Assembly: GCA_015063285.1 (NCBI GenBank)
Contig: SUST01000006.1
Location: 21,558 to 85,557 of the forward strand
Direction: 5' to 3'
DNA length: 64,000 nt
DNA from: Thermoplasmata archaeon
GTDB taxonomy: Archaea > Thermoplasmatota > Thermoplasmata > Methanomassiliicoccales > Methanomethylophilaceae
The notes beneath the pieces were generated by a model. The model did no database searches. It was not told where the DNA came from and saw only the letters and a program-made list of their open reading frames with translations. Position 1 is the stretch's first letter. Each line of letters opens with the position of its first letter. This document shows, in pieces, positions 8,818 through 17,620 of the stretch. A program made the translations under genes and the position numbers.

Positions 8818-10212
8818 ATGAGAAGGATGCAGGAATCTCTAGTTTTAGAAGCGAAATCCACTAAAGGAGGGTTACCCAAAAGTCTATGGGAGACTTATTC
8901 TGCATTCTGCAATACGAACGGCGGGAGGATAATTCTCGGCGCAATCGAGGATAAGGCGACTCACAAGATTTCCATCGAAGGGCTTGAAGATCCGAACAAG
9001 ATGCTAAAACAGTTTTGGGATATCGTCAATGATAGCAGCAAGGTGAGTTATTGCTGTCTGAAGGATAGCGATGTACAAGTTTTGGAGTCGAACGGGAAGT
9101 GTTACATCGTCATAAACGTCCCCCAAGTACCTCGTGAATTCAGGCCTGTGTACATCAATGGCAATGTGAACAGCGGCACATTCAAACGCAATCATGAAGG
9201 AGACTATCACTGCACAAAATATGAGATAGGGAGTATGATCTCCGAATCGTCAGATAAATCGCCGGATAGTACCACCATCGATGCCGATTGGGAAGCAGTC
9301 ATCAGTCAAGATACAATTAGGAGGTATTTGGATGCGCTAAGATCATTCAGACCAAATCACCCTCTGCTGAATACTGATACCGAGCAATTTCTCATAGAAA
9401 CGGGTGCTGCCTTGAAGATGGGAGGCGTACTCAAACTGACGATGGCTGGATTACTGATGTTCGGAAGGAACATGAGCATAGTCCTGGAATGTCCTGATTA
9501 TTTCTTGGACTATCGCGAAGTGTCATCATCCGCACGTTGGGATTATAGGTTATTCTCAGGTTCAGGCGACTGGAGCGGTAACATTTTCGATTTCCTGAAT
9601 GAGGTTGAGGGGAGATTGATCAAACACTTTGGATCTAGATTCGAAATGGCGTCCATGAACCAGACGATGCCCAAATCCTATGGTCTTTCTAGAGAGGCGG
9701 TTGTCAACGCCGTTGTCCATGCCGACTACAGAGGGAGGTGCGGAATATCCATTGTCCTAGAGGGAGATCACTTAGAGATCACGAATCCAGGTAACATGAG
9801 GGTTCCGTTTTCCAAGGCCATACGCGGAGGTACATCTGACCCTCGTAATTCAATCATCGTACGGATGCTCATGCTGATAGGGTATGTGGAGCGTACGGGG
9901 TATGGTATCAGGGCGATGAGCGATGCAAATGATTCAGGCTTGCTGTATGATTTCATGATGGCGGAGGAGAACGATCCTCCTTTGGTCAGAACGTTATTGG
10001 GCTTCACAAAGTCCAAGGAGGATGGAACGGTCACCGATGCTGATATAATCATGTCCATGATGGAGAACGATTCCAAAGTTACCATAGCTAAGATCAGGGA
10101 AATCACCGGCATGTCTGCCACCAAGATATCTATTGAGATCGAGCATCTGAAAAGGAAGGGGATGATCGAGCGCGTAGGGGGGACCAGAGGCGAATGGGTA
10201 GTGCACAGATGA
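8818..10212 (+). CDS. AlbA-domain / histidine-kinase-like ATPase regulator
   Basis: The N-terminal 130 residues match the Schlafen AlbA_2 DNA-binding domain (LEAKST, PKSLWETYSAFCNTNGG, ILGAIED). A GHKL-type ATPase region follows (SREAVVNAVVHADY, LEITNPG, GYVERTGYGI), and the C-terminal 70 residues look like a winged helix. This architecture is common in archaeal and bacterial putative transcriptional regulators (COG2865). Cofactor and target are unknown. It is preceded by an extremely AT-rich stretch. The start is the ATG at 8818, with a second in-frame ATG at 8827. A relative is encoded at 46165-47517 in the accessory island. Confidence 0.8.
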   Translation: MRRMQESLVLEAKSTKGGLPKSLWETYSAFCNTNGGRIILGAIEDKATHKISIEGLEDPNKMLKQFWDIVNDSSKVSYCCLKDSDVQVLESNGKCYIVINVPQVPREFRPVYINGNVNSGTFKRNHEGDYHCTKYEIGSMISESSDKSPDSTTIDADWEAVISQDTIRRYLDALRSFRPNHPLLNTDTEQFLIETGAALKMGGVLKLTMAGLLMFGRNMSIVLECPDYFLDYREVSSSARWDYRLFSGSGDWSGNIFDFLNEVEGRLIKHFGSRFEMASMNQTMPKSYGLSREAVVNAVVHADYRGRCGISIVLEGDHLEITNPGNMRVPFSKAIRGGTSDPRNSIIVRMLMLIGYVERTGYGIRAMSDANDSGLLYDFMMAEENDPPLVRTLLGFTKSKEDGTVTDADIIMSMMENDSKVTIAKIREITGMSATKISIEIEHLKRKGMIERVGGTRGEWVVHR

Positions 10213-10229
10213 TCGGCAGCAGGATCTGA

Positions 10230-10679
10230 TCAGAGGCTCCTGAGAGATTCAGGAAGCTTCCTGTCCGCGGGCAGTTCCGATATGAGATCCGCTATTGTCG
10301 TTCTGGACAGGTCTTCGAGCATAGCGTCCATCGCTGATGTGAAATGGGAATCCAGCAGACTGTGGATCTCCTTCCCTATAGGGCACTGGAGATTGGCAGG
10401 GTACATGTTGAATGTCTCTTCAACGGATTCCTCCTGAGTAGCGATGAAGACATCCTTCAGTGTGATCCGGTCGGCCGGTTTCGCAAGAACGGTTCTGGCA
10501 TTCCCTTTGCCGGGATTCAGAAGCCCGGCTTTGGATAGTTTGCTGAAGACCTTTCTGACTATCACTGGATTGCAGCCTATGCTCCTGGATACCGTCTCGC
10601 TAGTGACCTTATCCTCATTGAAGTAGGCGTAGATCAGCAGAGTATGGATGCCTACGGTGAATTCGGAGTCTACGTGCAT
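10230..10679 (-). CDS. Rrf2-family transcriptional regulator
   Basis: This 149-residue protein has the Rrf2 winged-helix start (HVDSEFTVGIHTLL), a recognition-helix region (VTSETVSRSIGCNPVIVRKV) and a wing (LSKAGLLNPGKGNA). Only two cysteines lie where the Fe-S-binding Rrf2 members have three, so an iron-sulfur cluster is uncertain. The ATG at 10679 was chosen because it gives the family-typical N-terminus and is two bases after the stop of the DUF1638 gene. It is the last gene of a three-gene operon with a DUF1638 protein and a B12-binding-like protein, and may regulate it. Confidence 0.8.
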   Translation of the reverse strand: MHVDSEFTVGIHTLLIYAYFNEDKVTSETVSRSIGCNPVIVRKVFSKLSKAGLLNPGKGNARTVLAKPADRITLKDVFIATQEESVEETFNMYPANLQCPIGKEIHSLLDSHFTSAMDAMLEDLSRTTIADLISELPADRKLPESLRSL

Positions 10680-10681
10680 GG

Positions 10682-11533
10682 TCAAGCTTGAAGGAAGGAT
10701 TTGCACTTGCTGTAGATGTCATCGGTCGGCTGGAGATCCACCCATCCGGCCTCAGCCTCTTTGATCTTGAGATGTGTCCTCTCGGATACCTTCTGAAGAT
10801 CTTTCTCGAAGTTCTCCCTGTCTCCGATGCCGGTGTCCAGCTTGAGGATGTATTCGTAATTGCCCAGCTGAAGGAGCCATCTCAGATATCCGTCGCGGCC
10901 AGGTTCTATCCCCAGGACCTCTCTCATCTCGGGAGTGAGGCTGGCCTCTGTGGCCGCAGATTCCGCCTGGTCAGCTTCCATGAAGTCGTCGAAGTTCGTA
11001 GCCATCGCTGGGAAGACATACAGGTGTCCCGTGTATTTCTGTTGCATCTGATTGTATTTGGGGCCTCCAGCGATGTTTATTCCGACGCAGTCGTGGCAGA
11101 GGTATCCGTTCTTGTCGCAGAACACCGCACCGGGTTTGAAATGCTTCTCCTCGCACCATTTGGGAATGTTCCATTCGTAGTTGCCGCAGGTCCCTAGATA
11201 GAAGCCTATGCCGTCCACGAAGGGCTGCATCTCGGTCGTTATCTCCTCGACAGTGGACTTGAGGACCTCCGGTCTCGAGTGAAGGCCCAGGTCCGTCATG
11301 TAGATCAGTAGTGTGAACTTATCCTTGGGCAGATCGTAATTGCGCGACAGTATATCGTTCCAGAATACCAGTTCGTATTTCATGCCGGCTTCTTCCAGTT
11401 TCCTTCTGATGGAACCGTTGTTCTTGTTCTGGACGACTATGATATTCTTCTCTTCGTCATCCTTCTTGAGACTGTAGATCAGATTATCGTCGACCATAGG
11501 ACAGACAATCAGGCCCAGGACTCCGTGTGTCAT
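10682..11533 (-). CDS. DUF1638-family protein (long form)
   Basis: This 283-residue protein belongs to the DUF1638 family, which in methanogens accompanies corrinoid methyltransferases. Visible family features are the central GTCGNYEW segment, a conserved cysteine-containing region (CDKNGYLCHDC) and the C-terminal LDTGIGDRENFEKDL, which has a clear counterpart (LDTGIGNEDEYREL) in the second DUF1638 protein at 31869-32489. No enzymatic function is established. It sits between a B12-binding-like protein and an Rrf2 regulator, which points again to corrinoid or methyl-transfer metabolism. Confidence 0.75.
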   Translation of the reverse strand: MTHGVLGLIVCPMVDDNLIYSLKKDDEEKNIIVVQNKNNGSIRRKLEEAGMKYELVFWNDILSRNYDLPKDKFTLLIYMTDLGLHSRPEVLKSTVEEITTEMQPFVDGIGFYLGTCGNYEWNIPKWCEEKHFKPGAVFCDKNGYLCHDCVGINIAGGPKYNQMQQKYTGHLYVFPAMATNFDDFMEADQAESAATEASLTPEMREVLGIEPGRDGYLRWLLQLGNYEYILKLDTGIGDRENFEKDLQKVSERTHLKIKEAEAGWVDLQPTDDIYSKCKSFLQA

Positions 11534-11571
11534 AAAAATTGTTACAAACTAAAAGGATAAAAAGATGTTGC

Positions 11572-12102
11572 TCAGGCAGATGATCTCCTGCGGACCTCTT
11601 CCTTGATCAGTCTGACGGATCTGCTTGCTGAATTGGAGTAGATGTCGCATTCCGCCTTCTCCGCTATCTTGTCCGATATGGCGGCACCGCCGATGTTGAG
11701 CACTATGCGTTCCCTGATCCCTGCTTCTTTCAGCATCTCGGAGATGTCCAAGGCCTCCGGGCAGTCATAGGTGGTCTGTACCGACATGCATAGTACCGTG
11801 ACCTCAGGATCCATGCATTCCTCTACGATATCCTTCAGTTCGGCATCACGGTCTACCACAATCACAGAGAACCCCTGCATGGTCAGGAGAGCGGCCATGA
11901 GGTCCCTTCCTTCGCTGTGCCTCCCGAAACATGTCACCACGGCTTTTCCCAGAGAAGGGTCGCAGATTATCACATCGCCCTCCTCGCGGAGACGGTTCAC
12001 AGAACGTATGAATTCCAAAAGAGGGATCCTCCCTGATTCGAATCCTTCGAGCAGCTCGTTCACTCTGTGGTCCGACTCCATGATATCATCATAGAAAGAC
12101 AT
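11572..12102 (-). CDS. B12-binding-like protein with altered DxHxxG motif
   Basis: This 176-residue protein has the layout of small corrinoid proteins: a helical N-terminal half and a Rossmann-like C-terminal half with an SVIVVDRD strand, an LCMSVQTT segment and an LNIGGAA segment near the end. The cobalt-ligand motif DxHxxG is degenerate: FGRHSEG keeps His-x-x-Gly but lacks the Asp. It may bind B12 base-off/His-on weakly, or have become a sensor. It is the first gene of the operon with DUF1638 and Rrf2. A recognised relative with an intact motif is the corrinoid protein at 36099-36731. Confidence 0.65.
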   Translation of the reverse strand: MSFYDDIMESDHRVNELLEGFESGRIPLLEFIRSVNRLREEGDVIICDPSLGKAVVTCFGRHSEGRDLMAALLTMQGFSVIVVDRDAELKDIVEECMDPEVTVLCMSVQTTYDCPEALDISEMLKEAGIRERIVLNIGGAAISDKIAEKAECDIYSNSASRSVRLIKEEVRRRSSA

Positions 12103-12180
12103 GGCGAGAATATATCGTTTGATGCATTCACTGACAATTCTGAAAAAAATCCTTAATAATTCCCAATAGGTTTCGGATGT

Positions 12181-13002
12181 ATGAGCGGAGTCTGTGATGC
12201 GGACCAGTCATATGATGCTACATCAGATGACCCTGTAGACGAATTCTCCGTTCAGTTCAGAGTGATGCTCGATAAACTGACCACCGTGCGCGCTCTGGGA
12301 TTCATCCTTGTGTCGCTGGCGCTCACATTCATGATGTATCTGCTTACATACCTGCTAACAGAGTTCATCTCTAGCAGAGGATATCTTGTCCATGTCTCCG
12401 TAAGCACGATCCTCATGGAGCTCATACCGCTTCTGACAACAATCGGCGCAGCGTATGTAGCAACAGAGAAGGAAGGCCTTTTGAAGATATCAGGCAAACA
12501 TGCCGTTGCAGGAAGATATCTGGGGGCGGTCGCGGTCTCATCCATCCTCATGATTCCGGTGTATGTGATGATAGTCGTCGCTCAGATCATGCATGGTACG
12601 GGAGATCTGGCCGCGTCTATGCAGTCATTCGCTCTAGCTGTGGTCTTTGCAGCGATAGTAATCGCAGTGGCCATGATTATAAACACCCGCTCGGAGCATG
12701 CCGTAGCGCTGACAATCCTGTCTGTGTTCATAGTTGTTCCCTTGGTAATATACATCCTCGGACCTGCGACGGGCCTGGTGGACTATGAGGCCATGTGTTC
12801 AGTAATACCGGTGCCCGATATGATAGCCGCAGTGAATGCCAGCGGTCACGGCGGGCTGACAACACTCAGCATAATGTCTGTAGTGAAGGCGTCATCCGGG
12901 CTCCCTTTGGATCCTCTGGCAAGCTTCATATTATTCCTCGGATGGGCTGTATTGATGTATTCGATACTTGTCTTGGTTATCGACAGGAGGCAGTCCGAAT
13001 GA
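12181..13002 (+). CDS. ABC-2-permease-like membrane protein, function unknown
   Basis: This is a membrane protein of 273 residues with a short acidic N-terminus and about six hydrophobic helices. The hydrophobicity pattern and the AVAGRYLGAVAVS segment resemble ABC-2-type permeases, but no ATPase gene is adjacent. It overlaps the following secreted-protein gene by ATGA, so the two are probably translated together. Expression likely starts from a short leader, since TTAATAATT lies about 30 bases before the ATG. I do not recognise a specific family. Confidence 0.6.
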   Translation: MSGVCDADQSYDATSDDPVDEFSVQFRVMLDKLTTVRALGFILVSLALTFMMYLLTYLLTEFISSRGYLVHVSVSTILMELIPLLTTIGAAYVATEKEGLLKISGKHAVAGRYLGAVAVSSILMIPVYVMIVVAQIMHGTGDLAASMQSFALAVVFAAIVIAVAMIINTRSEHAVALTILSVFIVVPLVIYILGPATGLVDYEAMCSVIPVPDMIAAVNASGHGGLTTLSIMSVVKASSGLPLDPLASFILFLGWAVLMYSILVLVIDRRQSE

Positions 13003-14240
13003 AGAAGGCGGCAATAGCAGTACTCATTATCGCTGTGCTTCTGGCCACAACAGCCGCGCCCATGGTGGATGCCGATTCATCATCATCTTCTTCGGAGTCC
13101 AAGAGCGATATCATCGACGTCGTGATCAGGGCAATCGCTGATACATCGGCTGTTATTGAGCTTACGGATGATTCGGACGAGAACAGGAAGATACTGATGG
13201 AAAGACTGAATGAGATCATCAAACCCATACTGCCTTCATTCACGATGGATGAGAGGAATTTCGAGGCCCTGGCAAGCATCCTTGCCGGTTTTGCTACATC
13301 AAAGCTTGTCGCATCGCATTTTCTGCCTCAAGGAAAACCCGAATTCTCGAAAGGACATCTGAGCGCCGGATTTGATCTTCCGCAACCTTTGAGGGATGCA
13401 CTCAAGATCGAAGACAGGAAAGAGGGGTCTGACAGTCAGTACGGAGAGCTCGGAGTAGCTCTCTCAGATTCCATTTCAGTCAATGCTACCACATTCAAAG
13501 ATATCGGCCATGTCGGAGGGATGTCCTGGGCAGGATCGTTCCTAAATGACTATGGGGGCGTCATCTTCAGACTCCTTAAGGTGGATGATACAAGCATCCT
13601 ATACGGAAAGGATCTTGAGAACCCGATCCAGAAGGGTTCGGTGTATCACGTAGATACAACTCTCAATGTCTACATCTACATCGGTATGAATGCCTATTAT
13701 GATGAAAAAGAGGATATATTGGACGTTAGGATGATATTCAAAGGAAAAGGTTCGATCCAAGAGGATATGGAACTGATTAGTGGTTCCGGACCTAAGAATA
13801 TTAGCACCACCACCACAGCTAGGGAGATCCTACTCGATATCAATCTGACCATGATCAATCCCGGCAGTCCAGATAAGACGCTATATCTCGGTTTGAATGA
13901 TTTCGATCTCGATTTCTATTATGGGATGAGCATCGATGGCGTTGAAGACAGTACCGAGATAAAGGGCAGCGGATTGGCAGCGGTCTTCAATGGTATCCTC
14001 ATAAGACTGATTGGAGATGATGTTATCGATAAACAGAGGAAGCTGGATTATGACCAGTCGCTCATCAACATGGCTTCTGAAGGAAGAAGCAAGGATATGA
14101 ACAAGCTTATAGAGGAAGCTAAGGAAAACACCTATTTCGAGGATGAATCCGACAGTACGTTTACAATTGTGACCGGTATCGTTCTGGCGTTAATCGGGGT
14201 AGCGATACTTTTCGTGCCCAGATATATCAAGCGCTCATGA
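12999..14240 (+). CDS. secreted, membrane-anchored protein of unknown function
   Basis: This 413-residue protein begins with a typical signal peptide (MKKAAIAVLIIAVLLATTAA) followed by a serine-rich linker, and ends in a single membrane helix (VTGIVLALIGVAILFVP) plus a basic tail, so the body faces outside. The frame is open upstream, but the ATG at 12999 is favoured because it creates the signal peptide and the ATGA overlap with the membrane protein before it. The body has no motif I recognise. The last 14 bases overlap convergently with mntP. Confidence 0.7.
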   Translation: MKKAAIAVLIIAVLLATTAAPMVDADSSSSSSESKSDIIDVVIRAIADTSAVIELTDDSDENRKILMERLNEIIKPILPSFTMDERNFEALASILAGFATSKLVASHFLPQGKPEFSKGHLSAGFDLPQPLRDALKIEDRKEGSDSQYGELGVALSDSISVNATTFKDIGHVGGMSWAGSFLNDYGGVIFRLLKVDDTSILYGKDLENPIQKGSVYHVDTTLNVYIYIGMNAYYDEKEDILDVRMIFKGKGSIQEDMELISGSGPKNISTTTTAREILLDINLTMINPGSPDKTLYLGLNDFDLDFYYGMSIDGVEDSTEIKGSGLAAVFNGILIRLIGDDVIDKQRKLDYDQSLINMASEGRSKDMNKLIEEAKENTYFEDESDSTFTIVTGIVLALIGVAILFVPRYIKRS

Positions 14241-14808
14241 AATGAGCGATACCGAATTCCTCTAGAAGCGCCAATATTCCGATAAATAACAGAAGGCAGC
14301 CTCCGGCAATTGTGGCGGCTTTCCCGTATCTTATACCGAACTTTCCGCCGAGGAACAGTCCGGCAGCACTTACGCATCCGGCGATTACTCCGAGCGCGAT
14401 GATGCCTTCTATGACATCTGTCGCACTTGCTGAAATGAAAACTCCCGCAGCGAGCGCATCCAGACTTGTCGCTATCGCCAGAGGGAACATGGTCCTGACC
14501 GTGAGGTCCTTCGACAGTTTGCCATCATCCTCATTATCTTGGAGGCCTTCCCTGATGAACATGATTCCAAGGATGAGCATCACCAGGAACATAACCCAAT
14601 TGTCATATATGTCAATGAATTCGTGGAAAGTTGTTCCTGCCAGCCACCCTATCAGAGGCATAATGGCATGGAACGCGCCGAACCATATGCTGACAGTTAG
14701 AACAGCTCTTTTATCGATTTTCTTCAGAGCTAGTCCTTTTCCAAGCGATACGACGAAAGCATCTGCTGAGATCGCTACGCACATCAGAAGCGTAGCCCAA
14801 GTGATCAT
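14227..14808 (-). CDS. mntP: MntP-family manganese efflux pump
   Basis: This 193-residue protein has six hydrophobic helices and the two MntP half-signatures: ISADAFVVSLGKGL near the N-terminus and ATSLDALAAGV in the second half, with the conserved aspartates that bind the cation. GAFHAIMPLIGWL is also family-typical. It exports Mn2+ across the cytoplasmic membrane. Its start overlaps the stop of the ABC ATPase/Sel1 gene by four bases, so it is the last gene of the surface-export operon. A functional link to that operon is not obvious. Confidence 0.88.
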   Translation of the reverse strand: MITWATLLMCVAISADAFVVSLGKGLALKKIDKRAVLTVSIWFGAFHAIMPLIGWLAGTTFHEFIDIYDNWVMFLVMLILGIMFIREGLQDNEDDGKLSKDLTVRTMFPLAIATSLDALAAGVFISASATDVIEGIIALGVIAGCVSAAGLFLGGKFGIRYGKAATIAGGCLLLFIGILALLEEFGIAHFMSA

Positions 14809-16826
14809 TTCTTGACCTCTTTATTCCTCGGACGGTTACCCTTAGTTTTCTTTTCAGATTGTCTGCGATCGGTACGGGCTTTCCACTGTCTGACGGTATC
14901 TTTGGCATCTTTGTTTCCGCGTTCGGCAGCCATCACCATGTATCTGTGATACAGGTCCATGTTCTGTTCGACGCCCTTTCCGTCCTTGTACAGTAAGGCC
15001 ATCTTGTACATGGCTCCGGCATCGCCATATTCCACAGCACTCCTGATGAGATCGAGCGACTCCTGCGGGAATTGTTCGGACTCATTCTTCGATTCGATCA
15101 TCTCGGCCAGCTTCACACGGGGCGAACCTCCTGCAACGGATGCTTTCCTCATGAGTTCCATGGCGGCCTTCTCGTTCTTCTTGAATCCCTTTCCGGACTG
15201 GTATTTGAGGGCCAGAGTGGTCATGGACGGAGGCTGGTTGCTGCGTGACATGGCCTTCAGCATGTCGTTGGACAAGGCAATGTCCCCTTTGCGGGCCCTC
15301 AGTGTATCCATTGCTTTCTTGCGGGAATCGTTAACCATTGTGCTGGAGTATCTGGCGAACCATTGTTTGGCCAGATCTTCGTTCTTCTCCACCCCTTGTC
15401 CGGAGGCATACATCAGTCCTACCTGATACTGGGATCTGGCGTTGCCCACCGATGCTGACATCAGATACCATCTGAATGCCTGTTCATAGTCCTTTTTCTG
15501 GTATTTTCCGTCATAGAACAGGTCGCCCAGCATGTACATTGCCTTGTTGTTCCCATTCTCAGCCGCTTTGGTGAGGTATGAGATACATTTGTCAAGGTTC
15601 CTTTCACCGTTACTACCGTCGCGGTACATCTGTCCAAGGAGCAGATCCGCGTCGGTCCATCCCATTTCCGAGGCCCTTGTCAGGTATTCTTTGGCCTCTT
15701 CATAATCCTCAGCAGACAGGGCAGATCTGAGCATGAGTTCGCCGTAATTGCAATAATCATAGGGGTAGCCGGAGGAGCAGAGGTCCTTCAGGATGGAGCG
15801 CAACTCCCTGATCTCATCCATCGTCTCTCCCTGGAGTGTGGCGTATTTCCTTCTGGCTTCGATGCTGCCGTTCTCAGCCGCTCTTTGATAGAGGTCCATA
15901 GCCTCTTCCGTCTTTCCCTCAGACATCTTTATGTCGGCAAGATCGTTGAGCGCCATTGGGTGATCCCTCAATGCAGCCTCATTCAGCCAGTGCAACCACT
16001 CATCCTTGTTCTTCTCAACACCTACGCCGTCCCTGTAGAAGATGGCGATCCTGTATTGTGCGGAGGATGAGCCGTCGTTCGCAAGGCCCAGGGTCTCTTC
16101 GAACGAGTCGTTGATGGAACGCGAGTATTCGTCGACGACATCATCTGCCGGACCATCCATCTTTATCATGTGGTCCGAGATCCAAACCGCACGGCTGCAT
16201 GTGCGTTTGATGGTGTTCATACTGTGGGATGTGAAAAGGACGGTCTTGCCGCTGCGGACAAGGTCCTTCAGATGCTCCGATGCTTTGGAGGCGAATGCAG
16301 CATCTCCGGTGCTCAGTGCCTCATCGATCAGGAATATGTCCGCATCGACGTTGACCATGACGGAGAATGCGAGACGGGACCTCATACCTGACGAGTACGT
16401 CCTGACAGGATTGTCGATGAACACTCCGAGGTCCGTATATTCGATTATCTTGTCCAGATGTTCCATGACCTCTTCCCTGGGGATGCCGTACAATTCGCTC
16501 CTGAGGATGATGTTGTCCCTTCCGGAAAGGTCCGCGTGGAATCCCATGCTCAGCTCGAGAATGCTGGCGACCTTGCCTTTGACCTCTACCGTCCCCTCGT
16601 CGGGTTCCAGGATGCCTGAGACCATCTTCAGGAATGTACTCTTTCCGCATCCGTTGCGTCCGAGGATACCGACGATATCGCCTCTTTTGATATCCAGGTC
16701 GATTCCGTCGAAGATCGGGTACTGTATCTTCTTCTTGAACAGGAATCTGCTGTCGTTAAGGTTGGGATCGATGATCGTATAGGACTTCTTCAGCCCTCTG
16801 ATCCTGATGACAATATCGTCCTCCAT
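14805..16826 (-). CDS. Wzt/TagH-type ABC ATPase fused to Sel1-like repeats
   Basis: Residues 1-240 are an ABC ATPase of the polysaccharide/teichoic-acid exporter type, with Walker A at about 56-64 (GRNGCGKST), signature YSSGMRSRL, Walker B IFLIDEALSTGD and the class-typical insert before the signature. From about residue 245 to 655 follow roughly ten Sel1-like TPR repeats (pattern A-x-x-x-L-G-x-x-Y/F-x-x-G-x-G-V-x-K), for example YKDGKGVEQN. Wzt proteins normally carry a carbohydrate-binding or short C-terminal domain, so the repeat fusion is unusual and suggests a protein-docking role. It overlaps its permease by one base. Confidence 0.88.
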   Translation of the reverse strand: MEDDIVIRIRGLKKSYTIIDPNLNDSRFLFKKKIQYPIFDGIDLDIKRGDIVGILGRNGCGKSTFLKMVSGILEPDEGTVEVKGKVASILELSMGFHADLSGRDNIILRSELYGIPREEVMEHLDKIIEYTDLGVFIDNPVRTYSSGMRSRLAFSVMVNVDADIFLIDEALSTGDAAFASKASEHLKDLVRSGKTVLFTSHSMNTIKRTCSRAVWISDHMIKMDGPADDVVDEYSRSINDSFEETLGLANDGSSSAQYRIAIFYRDGVGVEKNKDEWLHWLNEAALRDHPMALNDLADIKMSEGKTEEAMDLYQRAAENGSIEARRKYATLQGETMDEIRELRSILKDLCSSGYPYDYCNYGELMLRSALSAEDYEEAKEYLTRASEMGWTDADLLLGQMYRDGSNGERNLDKCISYLTKAAENGNNKAMYMLGDLFYDGKYQKKDYEQAFRWYLMSASVGNARSQYQVGLMYASGQGVEKNEDLAKQWFARYSSTMVNDSRKKAMDTLRARKGDIALSNDMLKAMSRSNQPPSMTTLALKYQSGKGFKKNEKAAMELMRKASVAGGSPRVKLAEMIESKNESEQFPQESLDLIRSAVEYGDAGAMYKMALLYKDGKGVEQNMDLYHRYMVMAAERGNKDAKDTVRQWKARTDRRQSEKKTKGNRPRNKEVKK

Positions 16827-17620
16827 CAGAGCACCTCCGGGAACTTCTTCTCATATGTGAAGAACACGAACGCTCCGAGCAGGTACATCCCTGCCGCCAA
16901 TATCAGGCTCATCAGGAGATACTCCGTGTGCGGGAAGATTCCATAGTACAGGATGTCATGGAAAGTTTCCACATAATAAGTGAACGGATTATACCACACG
17001 ATCGTTCCCAGAAGGCCCTTGGCCTCGCTGGCCAGGAAGAATGTGGGGGTTATCCAAATGACCAATCTCATCACTATGCTCATGATGTATCCCACGTCCT
17101 TGATGAAGACTGTGATCGTCGATACCAGATACGAGCTTCCCAATGAAAATACGAACATCAGGAACAATTCGACAGGGAGCATGGCCATACCGAACCAGTT
17201 GACATACTGTCCTGAAAGCAGGATCACGATGATTATGACCATGTAAGCGAAGACCACGCTCAGGAACTCTGTGATGACCGTTGAGAAGACGATGATCTCT
17301 CTGGGGATCTTCATTTTCGTGACGTAGCTAGCATTCGCTGTGATGGCTCTTCCCCTCAGACAGCTGGAGATGAAATAGACGGGGAATATTCCTGCACTCA
17401 AGTAGATCCAGAAATCTTCCATGGCACGCGGTCTGATGTAAGTGAACGTTATCGTCAGCACGACGATCATCAGGACGGGCAGAAGCAGATGCCATACGAA
17501 TCCGACGTATGTGCTCTTGTAACGTCCGGCAGTGTTCCTTCTGATCATCGCCAGCAGGATCGTCTTGTTTGCACGGACGTCTCTGACGGACTGTGCTAAT
17601 CTGGTAAAGATGTTGATCAT
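16826..17620 (-). CDS. Wzm/TagG-type ABC permease, polysaccharide export
   Basis: This 264-residue ABC-2 permease has six hydrophobic helices and family features of polysaccharide exporters: the amphipathic N-terminus (RRNTAGRYKSTYVGFVWHLL), the FWIYLSAGIFPVYF helix and the WYNPFTYYVETFHDIL segment near the end. It would form the membrane pore for the ABC ATPase encoded just downstream, translocating a lipid-linked glycan to the cell surface. The start overlaps the LRR-protein stop by four bases. The exported glycan is unknown, and no glycosyltransferases are nearby. Confidence 0.85.
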   Translation of the reverse strand: MINIFTRLAQSVRDVRANKTILLAMIRRNTAGRYKSTYVGFVWHLLLPVLMIVVLTITFTYIRPRAMEDFWIYLSAGIFPVYFISSCLRGRAITANASYVTKMKIPREIIVFSTVITEFLSVVFAYMVIIIVILLSGQYVNWFGMAMLPVELFLMFVFSLGSSYLVSTITVFIKDVGYIMSIVMRLVIWITPTFFLASEAKGLLGTIVWYNPFTYYVETFHDILYYGIFPHTEYLLMSLILAAGMYLLGAFVFFTYEKKFPEVL

